DNA of 46,078 nt from Lysobacterales bacterium (GCA_015655335.1 JAATFF010000036.1:1-46078); one strand, 5' to 3'; shown: positions 19,050-27,952, counted from the first letter of the stretch. Program-made: numbers and translations. The notes: generated by a model from the letters alone, not told the origin.

Positions 19050-20102
19050 TTACCAGTTGAAATCGTTGTCCGGACGAACAATGGCGATACCATTCGTCGT
19101 CGCGCTATGAATGGTGGCCTGTGCCTTCAAGGTAAAGTTGCCATCGCCATCAACATTGAAGATCGACACGTGTGAAACACTACCATTGGCATCGATCACT
19201 GCAGCCAGATCATTGCGATAGGTAATATCCGTCGGATCACCGCTGAAAGTGGCCACCACCGCGGCATCCTGGACGATCTTCTCACCGTAGACGGCGTACC
19301 GTGATACAGACTGACTGGGCGAATTGGCAGAGAACAGGAACGGCCCGTCCAGCGTTACCCAACACGGCGCTGATTGAGTGCCCGAACCGGTGATGGTCTG
19401 CACTGCATTGTTTCGCACAAGACTGATTTCGTTGGCGTGTGCAATGGTCACGTAAGCATCGTTACCACGCGTAGCGAGACCAAATGGAGCATTGACGTTG
19501 GAAGGAATGTTGGCCGCCAGCTTGGTCGAACCGCTCACCGCGCCCTGCGCATTCAGGTTGACCGTCTCGATCGCATTGCTCTTTTCACTGATGACAAGTT
19601 GATCCCAGAAAACGCCCACCTGCGCGGCAGAGCCGTCACCGATCACCAGCCTCGCCTCACCATCTGCTTGTGAATCCACACCGTTACCGCTTATGCGGTG
19701 AGACTCGATGTTGGTGGCGGTGAGAATGTAGAGATGATCATGACCAAACGCTACGCTGACCGGGTTGGTGATCGCAGGAACCAGCTTCTCCAGACGCAAG
19801 CTGGCATGTGGGAGATCCTTGTCGAATACGGAAACGTTGTCGGATCCGAAATTGACGACGGCAAGCCGTTCGCGATTCTGGGCGATACCGCCTGCATTGC
19901 CGCTGACACCACCTTCACCACCGGTGGGAATCTGCTCGAGCAACGCACCGGATGCGTTGTAGACCAACAATGTGTTTTTCGCCGTATTCGATGCGGTGAC
20001 GATCAGCGCTTGATCGTCCCGCTGCGTCACGCTGCCTTGCGCGGCTACGGCACCGGCGATGAACAACGTCAATAAACCCAAACCATATGCTGCCTTCTTC
20101 AT
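19050..20102 (-). CDS. Secreted beta-propeller protein
   Basis: This 350-residue protein has a signal peptide (YGLGLLTLFIAGAVAAQG). The remainder is a series of beta-propeller blades: ALIVTASNTAKNTLLVYNAS, LAVVNFGSDNVSVFDKDL, LYILTATNIESHRISGNG, LVISEKSNAIETVNLNAQ, AYVTIAHANEISLVRNN, FLFSANSPSQSVSRYAVYG, LAAVIDANGSVSHVSIFNVD. The pattern resembles YVTN/lactonase-like (6-phosphogluconolactonase) folds, but no enzyme motif is certain. It is periplasmic or secreted; function unknown. It is transcribed alone toward the esterase. Confidence 0.7.
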   Translation of the reverse strand: MKKAAYGLGLLTLFIAGAVAAQGSVTQRDDQALIVTASNTAKNTLLVYNASGALLEQIPTGGEGGVSGNAGGIAQNRERLAVVNFGSDNVSVFDKDLPHASLRLEKLVPAITNPVSVAFGHDHLYILTATNIESHRISGNGVDSQADGEARLVIGDGSAAQVGVFWDQLVISEKSNAIETVNLNAQGAVSGSTKLAANIPSNVNAPFGLATRGNDAYVTIAHANEISLVRNNAVQTITGSGTQSAPCWVTLDGPFLFSANSPSQSVSRYAVYGEKIVQDAAVVATFSGDPTDITYRNDLAAVIDANGSVSHVSIFNVDGDGNFTLKAQATIHSATTNGIAIVRPDNDFNW

Positions 20103-20313
20103 GTGTGTCCTCGATTGTAGCGATGGGGAATGACAACTTCGTCGGAATTTGCCTGCGGCACTTCAAGGCAACCGATTTCATCGGTCATCTTTTTGTTCGC
20201 TTCGCCACGAGAAGAGTTACGCTCGACATTTAGCTTTTACGAAAAGTGACAACTCGCGCACGTTGTCGTCGCGCGGCATGCATCAAGCAATAGAAATAAC
20301 CAAACGAATACGA

Positions 20314-20333
20314 CCATGCACATTCGTGCATGG
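20314..20333. repeat. Perfect hairpin CCATGCAC-ATTC-GTGCATGG
   Basis: Two 8-bp perfect arms flank a 4-base loop. The hairpin sits in the 297-base gap 20103-20399, after the end of the DUF1223 gene and upstream of the beta-propeller gene (both leftward), so it may terminate the former. No other structure or gene is evident in that gap. Confidence 0.4.
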
Positions 20334-20399
20334 AGCTACAGTGATGCTCCACGCCTCTCCCTGTCGGCGACATGGGACTTCCGATTTCGACTCCAAACC

Positions 20400-21128
20400 C
20401 TAATCGGAAGATGCACTCTGGATCGATGCACTCAAAATATCGCCGCCACCATGTACCTGGATCAGTGCCGCGGTCTGCAAGCCGGATAGAGATGAGGACG
20501 GCAGCGAAAAAGAACGCTCCGCTCCCTGCCACGTTCCCAGATGGATGAGTTCACGTACGACATTCCGTTGCGGCAACGTACGACCGCCGTTTTCGCCGCC
20601 GCCGATGGCGACGTGCAATGTGCGCGGGTCATAGCGCACCAACCACACATCGCAGGTGTCGTCGGGTGTGCGAGCAGATTTAACGATGAGTTTCCCATCG
20701 CTCCATGCGATGGATGGTCCATCATTCGTCGCGTGCGCAATCGCCTCATCGAGCCTCGTACGATCCGTACCCACTAAGTCAGTATGTCCATTCACGTAGA
20801 CCTGCGGCGTCCACACTGTGTCGCGCCCGCGATAGTGCGCGTAGCTCCATTGCCGTTCGGTGTAAGCGGGCATGGCGAAGGTGTCTTTCCAGCCCAACTC
20901 GTCCCAATACGTGACACCGAATGAAAGCGCCAGCACTCCGGGGGTTCCCGCGAGTGCGTTGAGATTGGCCTCGGCCGGCGGACATGAGGAACACCCTTGG
21001 CTTTGGAAAAGCTCCACCACTACTAGCTTGCTTGCGGGTGGGATCGATGGGCCGAGCGCCCAAGCCGTCGCTGGGAGGCTCAATGCGGCCCATATCAGCG
21101 ATAGAACGTTCAAGCATCGGAGGCGCAT
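20400..21128 (-). CDS. DUF1223 family protein (thioredoxin-like, CxxC)
   Basis: This 242-residue exported protein starts with a signal peptide (LSLIWAALSLPATAWALG) and then the DUF1223 hallmark VVVELFQSQGCSSCPPAEAN, whose CSSC pair is a thioredoxin-type redox motif. Further conserved parts are YWDELGWKDTFA, TERQWSYA and VWTPQVYVNGHTDLVG. The C-terminal beta domain is typical of the family. The exact role is unknown; a periplasmic thiol-dependent function is likely. There is no obvious partner gene nearby, and it is divergent from the gene at 21348. Confidence 0.87.
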   Translation of the reverse strand: MRLRCLNVLSLIWAALSLPATAWALGPSIPPASKLVVVELFQSQGCSSCPPAEANLNALAGTPGVLALSFGVTYWDELGWKDTFAMPAYTERQWSYAHYRGRDTVWTPQVYVNGHTDLVGTDRTRLDEAIAHATNDGPSIAWSDGKLIVKSARTPDDTCDVWLVRYDPRTLHVAIGGGENGGRTLPQRNVVRELIHLGTWQGAERSFSLPSSSLSGLQTAALIQVHGGGDILSASIQSASSD

Positions 21129-21347
21129 CAGGATGATCCCTTTTAAGACAGTGGGGAGACTGCGGCGACGCGTAGCGCCATCCTCCTCTGTTGTTCTTCG
21201 CCTTTCCTGACACGCTGGTTACACAGCGTTGAATGACCGAGCCCTCAGCGCCCTCATTCCGGGCAATGACAATCTTCACATGTTCAGATGAGCCTCGAGC
21301 AGTACGCTTCGGGGAGCGCTAGCTGTCCCCCTCAATAGGTCACTGAT

Positions 21348-22586
21348 ATGAATCTCTTGGACTGGCTCGCAGATCGCAGGCACGTTCTACCCACGCGCCT
21401 TCTCACCGGTCTTGTTGGGTTATTGCTGACTAACAGTGCGATTTCCACGCCCGTCAACGATAAACCAACCGTGATTAGTTCTGTACCGGTTCACGCCGCA
21501 ACCTTTAAGGATGGCGTGTCGTCGACGGGATGGATCGACTTCAACTTCGCAGACGGAAGAAACATCCTGGTTCCGGCGAAGGTCAACGGTCAAAGTGTGA
21601 TGGTGAAGCTCATTGACGGTACCGACACGTCATACATCGACAAGGATTTTGCAGCATCCATCGGATTCCAACCGCCGACGGCGACGAAAACGTTTGGGGC
21701 CGTCAACACGCAAGTTCAGCTCGGCGCCCTCACTCTTCGGCGCGTCAAGACAACAACCGCACATTTAGGCGCCAAGCGTACCGATCCTTTATTCACACCG
21801 TTTGTTCTGAGCGACGATTTGTTCAACCAGGTGGTGGTCGACATTGATTTCGCCCATCGCCGCGTGGCCTTTCAAGATCCCCATAGCGCGATAAAACTAC
21901 CGCCGGGCGCGGTGGAAGTTCCACTGATCCGGCGCGGGGATTCGCGAACCGTTCCCGTCTCGATTGAAAGCGCAGCACCTGTTCCGTTCGAATGGTTCCT
22001 CGGTGATCCAGCTCCCGTCACGGTGTATCAGCCTTACTACGAAGCGCACAAACTGTTGCAGAACAGAACCACCTCGGTGAGGCTTGGAGGCGGCCTCAAT
22101 GGCCAGCGTCCGCAGGAACCTGTAGCGACTCTGAGCCGTGTGCAGTTTGCCGACGTCAATTTCTATCAGGTGCCAAGTGTCTTCCCATCCAACGCCGTGC
22201 GTGGGAGCGACTCTCCACTTATCTCGGGCAATATAGGCTTGGAATTGCTCGCGCGTTTTCGGCTGATCGTTGACTATCCCCACGACCGCCTCTACGCGCT
22301 GCCCAATACCGATGGCGCAAGCGTGCCGTTCTCCAAGGACCGCTTAGGCCTGTACCTAAACGAACAAAGCAACACTTTCGTCGTGGATTTCGTTTCCCCA
22401 AGCAGCCCGGCGCAGGCGGCCGGCTTTAAGGTCGGCGATCGGATCGCCATGATTGATCAAAAACCCGTGCCGGCCTGGACCAACGCCGAACTTACCACGC
22501 TACGGTTTGCCACCAAGGGCACCACTATCGTGTTCACCATGGAAAACGGTAGTACTCGGCAGGTTAAAGCCAAGGACTATTTCTGA
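21348..22586 (+). CDS. Aspartyl-protease-like (retropepsin fold) protein with C-terminal PDZ domain
   Basis: The protein has 412 residues and an N-terminal hydrophobic segment (TGLVGLLLTNSAIS). Two retropepsin-like halves follow, each with the GxxVMVKLxD and DIDFAHRRV style of bacterial clan AA proteases. A C-terminal PDZ domain (FVVDFVSPSSPAQAAGFKVG, then DRIAMIDQKPV) completes the family architecture. Both places where the catalytic D-T/S-G motif should stand are altered: LIDGTDTS at residues 88-95 and FLGDPAP at 217-223. The protein may be inactive or use a shifted motif. Location is periplasmic or membrane-attached. There are no operon partners. Confidence 0.7.
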   Translation: MNLLDWLADRRHVLPTRLLTGLVGLLLTNSAISTPVNDKPTVISSVPVHAATFKDGVSSTGWIDFNFADGRNILVPAKVNGQSVMVKLIDGTDTSYIDKDFAASIGFQPPTATKTFGAVNTQVQLGALTLRRVKTTTAHLGAKRTDPLFTPFVLSDDLFNQVVVDIDFAHRRVAFQDPHSAIKLPPGAVEVPLIRRGDSRTVPVSIESAAPVPFEWFLGDPAPVTVYQPYYEAHKLLQNRTTSVRLGGGLNGQRPQEPVATLSRVQFADVNFYQVPSVFPSNAVRGSDSPLISGNIGLELLARFRLIVDYPHDRLYALPNTDGASVPFSKDRLGLYLNEQSNTFVVDFVSPSSPAQAAGFKVGDRIAMIDQKPVPAWTNAELTTLRFATKGTTIVFTMENGSTRQVKAKDYF

Positions 22587-22736
22587 CAAACACTCACATT
22601 AGCTCGGTAGCAAAAAACGTCAGAATGATTTTTTCGAAGTCGCTGCGTGAACGGCCACCGAAGGCAATGGAAGGCTGTACCGCAAGGGTCCGCCTGAGGA
22701 CCGAATACAGTCTTATCCATAGTTTAAGGGTATGTC

Positions 22737-23255
22737 GTGACTGACGAGCTCCCCGACATCATTGCCGAACATCTCACGGTGCTGTTCTGCGGAATCAATC
22801 CTGGCATGACAGCGGCCGCGACGGGGCACCATTTCGCTGGAAGAAATAATCGCTTCTGGCGCGTCGTACATCTCGCAGGCTTTACCCCTGCAGAAATTTC
22901 CCCTCAGGATGATCACACGATACTCACATACGGATGCGGTGTGACGTCAGTAGTGAAACGACCGACGGCGCGTGCCGATCAGCTTTCGTCAGAGGAATTC
23001 GTAGCTGCCGCCACCGACTTCAAGCGGAAGGTCGCACGCCATGCGCCACGCTTTGTCGCATTTCTCGGTAAGGCGGCGTACGCCGTACTTTCAGGCCAAC
23101 GAGACATCGCCTGGGGATTGCAACCGACTCGTATGGAAGGTGCTGCCATTTGGGTTCTTCCCAATCCCAGCGGAAGAAATCGTGCATTCACTCTCGACCA
23201 TCTGGTCGAAGCGTATCGCCAACTCTATGCGGCATGCATGGTGGAAGAGCGTTGA
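22737..23255 (+). CDS. mug: G/U mismatch-specific DNA glycosylase (Mug)
   Basis: This 172-residue base-excision repair enzyme removes uracil or ethenocytosine opposite guanine. Motif 1 is CGINPG (residues 18-23) with the water-activating Asn21, and motif 2 is LPNPSGRNR, which inserts into DNA. HHFAGRNNRFWRVVHLAGF is also typical. It starts at the GTG at 22737 with AAGGG six bases upstream; an ATG at 22732 opens only two codons. The aag gene follows after 13 bases, making a repair operon. Confidence 0.9.
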   Translation: MTDELPDIIAEHLTVLFCGINPGMTAAATGHHFAGRNNRFWRVVHLAGFTPAEISPQDDHTILTYGCGVTSVVKRPTARADQLSSEEFVAAATDFKRKVARHAPRFVAFLGKAAYAVLSGQRDIAWGLQPTRMEGAAIWVLPNPSGRNRAFTLDHLVEAYRQLYAACMVEER

Positions 23256-23268
23256 TGGGAGAACAAGG

Positions 23269-23898
23269 GTGATTCAAAAAGAAACGACACCGATCATCTG
23301 GCCAGGCACCCCCTTGTCGCGTGCGTTCTTTGCCCGCGCTTCCCCCACGGTAGCGCCGCAACTGCTCAACAAAATCTTGGCATCCGCGGATGGCCGGGCG
23401 GGTCGCATTGTGGAAGTGGAGGCTTATGTCGGCGCTATCGATCCAGCGGCGCATACGTACCGCGGAAAGACGCGACGCAACGCAACCATGTTTGGGCCCC
23501 CAGGTCATATGTATGTCTATTTCACCTACGGCATGCATTGGTGCTGTAACTGCGTGTGTGGCCCGCAGGGCGATGGAAGCGGCGTACTCATCCGCGCACT
23601 GGAACCTCTACGTCGACTGGAGCAAATGCGCGCAGCGCGTCCGCGAACGACGCACGATCGGGATTTATGCCGTGGTCCAGCTCGCCTGACTCAGGCGATG
23701 GGCATCAGCGGGGCGCAAGACGGGATTGATCTGGTCGGCACCCATGATGGCTTCACCATCGTCGACGATGGCATGGCTGCGCCCAAAGATCTGACGGGCG
23801 GACCCCGTATTGGCATCCGCCTTGGCAAGGATCTGCCATGGCGGTGGAGCGTGCCTGGCAATCGTTATGTGTCAGGCACGGGTGCGCAACGAAGCTGA
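23269..23898 (+). CDS. DNA-3-methyladenine glycosylase (AAG/MPG family)
   Basis: This 209-residue alkylbase glycosylase removes 3-methyladenine and related lesions. The catalytic segment VEVEAYVG contains the Glu (Glu51) that activates water and a Tyr that stacks on the flipped base. AAHTYRGKTRRNATMFGPPG and MYVYFTYGMHWCCN follow, as in AAG proteins. The start is the GTG at 23269 with GGGAG seven bases upstream; the frame extends further 5' over the mug gene without merit. It is co-transcribed with mug. The length is normal for bacterial AAG enzymes. Confidence 0.92.
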   Translation: MIQKETTPIIWPGTPLSRAFFARASPTVAPQLLNKILASADGRAGRIVEVEAYVGAIDPAAHTYRGKTRRNATMFGPPGHMYVYFTYGMHWCCNCVCGPQGDGSGVLIRALEPLRRLEQMRAARPRTTHDRDLCRGPARLTQAMGISGAQDGIDLVGTHDGFTIVDDGMAAPKDLTGGPRIGIRLGKDLPWRWSVPGNRYVSGTGAQRS

Positions 23899-23941
23899 CA
23901 CTTAAAGCACGTGCTGAGCACAGATCTACCTTGCAACGACA

Positions 23942-23974
23942 CACGAGACGGCACGGAATCCGTACCGTCTCGTG
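23942..23974. terminator. Hairpin between convergent aag and SDR genes
   Basis: CACGAGACGG (23942-23951) pairs perfectly with CCGTCTCGTG (23965-23974), and an inner ACG/CGT pair closes the loop. It stands between two gene ends and can serve both strands. It lacks a T-run. The arm ACGAGACGG recurs in the hairpin at 27953-27978. Confidence 0.6.
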
Positions 23975-23995
23975 CTGCCTTGAACCGAATGGATC

Positions 23996-24907
23996 TCAGC
24001 TCGCCAAATGTTCGACTTCTCGTGGGTGAAGCAAATCTTCCAGTCCGATGCGCCGAAACATCTCTGCACGAACACGATCAGCGACACCGTTGACGATCTC
24101 GCAACCATCCTGTGATGGGTCGATATGCCTGCGAAATGGGCGCTTGCCGAATGGCGTGTCTACGACCTGCACGATGGCATCCGCGACGGCACTTACATCA
24201 GCATCGGCAGGTTCGAGCGAGGCGAGGCCCTTGAGACTCTGCTCCGGAAGACCTGCGTAAGGGCCTTGATCGTATTCGGCAGCGCGCGCCTTATCGGCAG
24301 GCGAACCCGAATGAGCAAAATGATTGGTGCCCTTGGTAAACGCGCCCGGCACGATGATCGACGTCTCGATGCCCCAACGCGATAGCTCGCTGGCGTAACT
24401 GACGGCGAGCGAATCCATCGCTGCCTTCGCGGCAAAGTACGGCGAAAGATAAGGTGGAGTGCCCCCGCGTGTGCTGCTGCTGGAAACCCAGATCACCAAT
24501 CCGCGCCCTTGTTTGCGCAACTGCGGAAGCGCAGCACGATTCACGCGCTGCGTGCTAAGCACGTTGATGTCGTAGAGCTGCGCGAATTGCTCCGGTGTAA
24601 AAGCCTCGGCGGGACCAAACGACATATGGCCGGCGTTGTGGATGATCACATCAAGCCGTCCATGCGCTGCAATGATTTGCTTGATGCCCGCTTCGCAGGA
24701 TGCTTCCGAGGCGACATCCAACTCAACCGCGCGCAGATCGACAGTATGCTCAGCCGCGTACTGCTGCACGGCGGCAACCTGCGGCGCATTGCGGCCCGTG
24801 GTTTCACGCATGCTCGCGTAAACGGTATGTCCGGCATGGGCAAGCGCCCGTGCGGCGAGCGCACCAAAGCCACTGGATGCACCGGTAATGACGATGACTT
24901 GTTTCAT
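23996..24907 (-). CDS. Short-chain dehydrogenase/reductase
   Basis: This 303-residue SDR starts at the ATG at 24907 with AAGGAGA eight bases upstream. The cofactor site TGASSGFG lies near residue 8. IHNAG (NNAG equivalent), the catalytic Ser in WVSSSSTRGG and the active-site YFAAK in SPYFAAKAAMDS can be placed. The usual catalytic Tyr of YxxxK is kept (Tyr-Phe-Ala-Ala-Lys). The acidic/arginine pattern after strand 2 (YASMRETTGRN) suggests NADP(H). Substrate unknown. It follows the SDR at 24972 by 64 bases on the same strand and is probably co-transcribed. Confidence 0.85.
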   Translation of the reverse strand: MKQVIVITGASSGFGALAARALAHAGHTVYASMRETTGRNAPQVAAVQQYAAEHTVDLRAVELDVASEASCEAGIKQIIAAHGRLDVIIHNAGHMSFGPAEAFTPEQFAQLYDINVLSTQRVNRAALPQLRKQGRGLVIWVSSSSTRGGTPPYLSPYFAAKAAMDSLAVSYASELSRWGIETSIIVPGAFTKGTNHFAHSGSPADKARAAEYDQGPYAGLPEQSLKGLASLEPADADVSAVADAIVQVVDTPFGKRPFRRHIDPSQDGCEIVNGVADRVRAEMFRRIGLEDLLHPREVEHLAS

Positions 24908-24971
24908 GATTCGTTCTCCTTGCATGGAAAGTTGAAAAATGCGCGCTTTTTGCGCTGATATCTGCGTGGGA

Positions 24972-25712
24972 TCAGATGATCCCGCCGTTGGCACGCAACA
25001 CTTGTCCGTTAACCCAACCGCCGTCCGGACCCGCCAGGAAGGCAACGGTATTGGCGATATCGCTGGGTTGTCCCAACCGCTCCAGCGGAGCGAGCTTGGC
25101 GAGACGCTCGACCACTTCTTGCGGCTTGCCCTTGAGGAATAGATCTGTCGCAGTCGGGCCCGGCGCAACGGCGTTGACGGTGATGTCGCGCCCACGCAAC
25201 TCCTTGGCAAACACGCTCGTCATCGCTTCGACGCCCGCTTTGGTCGCGGCATACACCGCATACGTCGGTTGCAACAACGCGACGACGCTCGAAGAAAAAT
25301 TGATGATGCGGCCGCCTGCACGCAGACGTGTCGCCGCTTCGCGCAGTGTGTTGAACGTGCCCTTCAGATTGACGGCGATCTGGCGATCGAACGAGGCATC
25401 GTCGGCATCGGCGATGCTGGCAACGCTCATGATGCCGGCGTTGTTGACCAGCACATCCACACCACCAAAAGCGGTCTCGGCAGCATCGAAAAGCCGGCGG
25501 ACATCCGCGGCATCGCTGACATCAGCTTTTGCTGCCAACGCGTGTCCACCCGCTTGCTCGATCGTGCGCACCAGGGCTTCGGCCGGCGCAGCGTTTTCTG
25601 CGTAGTTGACGATGACAGTAAAACCATCGCTCGCCAGGCGTTGCGCAATGGCGGCGCCGATGCCACGCGAAGCGCCGGTTACCAGGGCGACTTTCTGAAT
25701 TTGCTTGTTCAT
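24972..25712 (-). CDS. Short-chain dehydrogenase/reductase (FabG-like)
   Basis: This 246-residue classical SDR has TGASRGIG for cofactor binding, NNAGIMSVASI, catalytic Ser in INFSSSVVALLQPTYAVYAA with the Tyr-Ala-Ala-Thr-Lys active site, and a C-terminus GGWVNGQVLRANGGII typical of the 3-oxoacyl-reductase-like group. The NYAENAAPAEAL region suggests NADPH. The ATG at 25712 follows a good GGAGA site that can be hidden in a stem (25713-25755). It is divergent from a LysR regulator at 25831, which probably controls it. Confidence 0.88.
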   Translation of the reverse strand: MNKQIQKVALVTGASRGIGAAIAQRLASDGFTVIVNYAENAAPAEALVRTIEQAGGHALAAKADVSDAADVRRLFDAAETAFGGVDVLVNNAGIMSVASIADADDASFDRQIAVNLKGTFNTLREAATRLRAGGRIINFSSSVVALLQPTYAVYAATKAGVEAMTSVFAKELRGRDITVNAVAPGPTATDLFLKGKPQEVVERLAKLAPLERLGQPSDIANTVAFLAGPDGGWVNGQVLRANGGII

Positions 25713-25755
25713 GAGTTTTCTCCGGAGCCGGCACCGTGCCGGGTTGGGAGAACTC
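25713..25755 (-). promoter_or_regulatory. 5'-leader hairpin that can hide the SDR ribosome site
   Basis: In the SDR transcript, GAGTTCTCC (25755-25747) can pair with GGAGAAAACTC (25723-25713), apart from a two-base bulge. That stem would cover the Shine-Dalgarno site right up to the ATG. Inside it is a perfect inner stem, CCGGCAC-C-GTGCCGG (25728-25742). The arrangement resembles translational control elements; function is inferred. Confidence 0.4.
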
Positions 25756-25762
25756 TAAGTTT

Positions 25763-25797
25763 TCTATATAGATAAATAATCAGTGCTAGTCTGGCAA
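25763..25797 (-). promoter_or_regulatory. Probable SDR promoter with LysR-type palindrome
   Basis: On the minus strand TTGCCA (25797-25792) is followed after 17 bases by TATCTA (25774-25769), a plausible -35/-10 pair that would start transcription near 25762. The perfect palindrome TCTATATAGA (25763-25772) overlaps the -10. It is in the intergenic region shared with the divergent LysR gene, where LysR regulators usually bind. Confidence 0.4.
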
Positions 25798-25830
25798 CAT
25801 AATTCTTGATAAACGAACAATGAGGCCGAT

Positions 25831-26736
25831 ATGGACCGCCTGGACGTCATGCGGCTATTCACCCGGATCGTCGAGCGCCAAAGCTTCACCCTGGCCGCCC
25901 AGGACCTTGAATGGCCTCGTTCCACAGCCACCCAAGTCATCCAGGATCTGGAAAAACGGTTGAGCGTGCGGTTGCTACAACGAACCACCCGCCATGTAAA
26001 AGCCACGCTGGATGGCGAGGCGTATTACCGTCGATGTATCGCGATCCTGGGCGAGGTCGAAGATGCCGAGGCGGCCTTCAGCGACGCCAAGCCACGCGGG
26101 CTATTGCGGATCGATGTCCACGGCACGCTGACGCGTCACTTTGTGCTACCCGCACTCCCCGCTTTTCTTGCCAGATATCCGGACCTTCAACTTCATATCG
26201 GCGAAGGCGATCGCCTCGTCGATCTGGTCCGCGAAGGCATCGATTGCGTCTTGCGCGTCGGCGATCTGCAGGACAGCGCAATGATAGGACGTCGCGTTGC
26301 GCTGCTCGACGAAGTGACCTGCGCCAGTACTGCCTATGTGGCGCGTCACGGCAACCCCGTGAGCATCGACGATCTCACGGGGCACCTCAGCATTGGTTTT
26401 GTATCGTCAGCCAGCGGCATGGCATTGCCGCTGGAGTTCACCATCAACGGCGATTTGCGAAATATCGCCCTGCCCTCAACGGTGACTGTTACGAGCGCGG
26501 AGACCTATGTCGCAGCAGCCAAGCTCGGGCTCGGATTGATCCAGGTACCTCGGTATCACGTTCAAGCCGAGCCGGTCGCGGGAACACTGGTATCGATTCT
26601 TCCGCACTTGCCACCCTCGCCGACTCCGGTATCGCTGCTTTATCCGCATAGCCGACAGCTCTCGCCGCGTGTCCGCGTCTTTATCGATTGGGTGACGCAG
26701 GAATTGGACTCCACACGCAAAGATACCCAGCACTAG
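25831..26736 (+). CDS. LysR family transcriptional regulator
   Basis: This 301-residue regulator has an N-terminal winged helix-turn-helix (MDRLDVMRLFTRIVERQSFT, then LAAQDLEWPRSTATQVIQDL and EKRLSVRLLQRTTRHVK). The effector-binding domain begins near residue 90 (GLLRIDVHGTLTRHFVLPAL). GAGG sits five bases before the ATG. It is divergent from two SDR genes and probably regulates them in response to a small molecule. The closest type by eye is the CrgA/DmlR-like LysR subgroup. Confidence 0.9.
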   Translation: MDRLDVMRLFTRIVERQSFTLAAQDLEWPRSTATQVIQDLEKRLSVRLLQRTTRHVKATLDGEAYYRRCIAILGEVEDAEAAFSDAKPRGLLRIDVHGTLTRHFVLPALPAFLARYPDLQLHIGEGDRLVDLVREGIDCVLRVGDLQDSAMIGRRVALLDEVTCASTAYVARHGNPVSIDDLTGHLSIGFVSSASGMALPLEFTINGDLRNIALPSTVTVTSAETYVAAAKLGLGLIQVPRYHVQAEPVAGTLVSILPHLPPSPTPVSLLYPHSRQLSPRVRVFIDWVTQELDSTRKDTQH

Positions 26737-26805
26737 TCCCGCGGGGCACGCGGCAGGCTCGCTTTGTGCCGACGGCAAACATCCAGCGTGGCTCTCTTAT
26801 CCGAT

Positions 26806-27912
26806 TCACGGCATCAGCTTCGCCTTGAAGAAGCTCACCATCTCATCGGAGAACTCTTTCGCCTGCGTACCCTCGCTACCAATCGTCACGCCTTTCTTAA
26901 GAAACCCGCCTTTGATGGAGTACTGCGAAATCGTCTGACCGGCGAGCTTCGGGTCGACCTTCCCGGTACGCATGTTGTAATACCGTCCCTGATCATCCAT
27001 GTAGACGGTTGGAAACGTCGTCGACGTGATCGCGCTGGGAATGATCGTGGGCGGAACGCCCTCGCGATCGAAAGCATGTCGCGCGCCTGGGAAAAGCTCC
27101 ATCACAACGTCCTGCCCGGCGACACCCATGGCATGCGTCTCGTCCTGGCACTGCTGATAGGAAACCCAATCGTCGTGGTCACCCTGCATCACAAGCAGCG
27201 ACGCGTGATCCGCCAGATGTGCGGAATAGAACTGCACGCCACACCAAGGATAGCCAGCGACGACCGCGCGCAATCCGTTATCACGACCAAGCACGGCATC
27301 TGATACGGGCGCCGTTTCAGCCATCAGCACAGCTGTGCCGCCGCGACTGCCGCCTGTCGCACCGATTCTTTTCGCATCGATGTCTTTGCGAGTGCGCAGA
27401 AATGTGGCTGCCGCCAACACGTCATAGGCGCTGGCCGCGAACGGGAGTTGATTCTGGTCGGCAACCGTATCTTTGATACCTCTGCCGAAAAACGGATCGA
27501 TGACAACAACGGCAACCCCTGCGGAGGTGAGCGCTGCAGCGTGGTCCATATGCTGTGGACCGAGACCACCGCTGCCTGGTGTTTCAACCACTGCAGCGTA
27601 GGGCTGCTTTGAACCCTTTGCAGGAAGAAAGAGCTGTCCTGTCAGCAAGACCGACGGCCCGAATTCTCCTTTGAGAAGCGGACCGTAATCCACCGGCGTA
27701 TGACTGGGAATCTTGACCAGGATTCCTTTGATGCCGTTAGACAACACATAAGGCTTGGCCGCGAACTGTGCCGAGTCCACATGGGGAATCGATTCGTTCG
27801 CGGCGGAAGGTTTTGTATTCGTTTCCGGCAGCGCGTGCTGCGCCAGCGCCTGGCAAGAGAAAAAGATGAACGGAAGGATGATTAAATTCACCGACCTGTA
27901 AAAACGTGCCAT
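26806..27912 (-). CDS. Secreted alpha/beta hydrolase, dienelactone-hydrolase-like
   Basis: The protein is 368 residues from the ATG at 27912, with GGGAG six bases upstream. The signal peptide is LIILPFIFFSCQALAQ. The core contains VVETPGSGGLGPQHMDHAAA, VVVIDPFFGRGI, the nucleophile elbow GATGGSRGGTAVL (Ser), an acid loop LLVMQGDHDDW (Asp), and the His in FPGARHAFDREG. This is the triad of the dienelactone hydrolase family. A C-terminal extension of about 80 residues (YYNMRTGKVDPKLAGQTISQ) is less usual. It lies downstream of a TonB-dependent receptor on the same strand, suggesting that it processes the imported compound. Confidence 0.8.
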   Translation of the reverse strand: MARFYRSVNLIILPFIFFSCQALAQHALPETNTKPSAANESIPHVDSAQFAAKPYVLSNGIKGILVKIPSHTPVDYGPLLKGEFGPSVLLTGQLFLPAKGSKQPYAAVVETPGSGGLGPQHMDHAAALTSAGVAVVVIDPFFGRGIKDTVADQNQLPFAASAYDVLAAATFLRTRKDIDAKRIGATGGSRGGTAVLMAETAPVSDAVLGRDNGLRAVVAGYPWCGVQFYSAHLADHASLLVMQGDHDDWVSYQQCQDETHAMGVAGQDVVMELFPGARHAFDREGVPPTIIPSAITSTTFPTVYMDDQGRYYNMRTGKVDPKLAGQTISQYSIKGGFLKKGVTIGSEGTQAKEFSDEMVSFFKAKLMP

Positions 27913-27952
27913 AAACAACTCCCAAATTAGAGCAATGCACGAACGCCACGCA

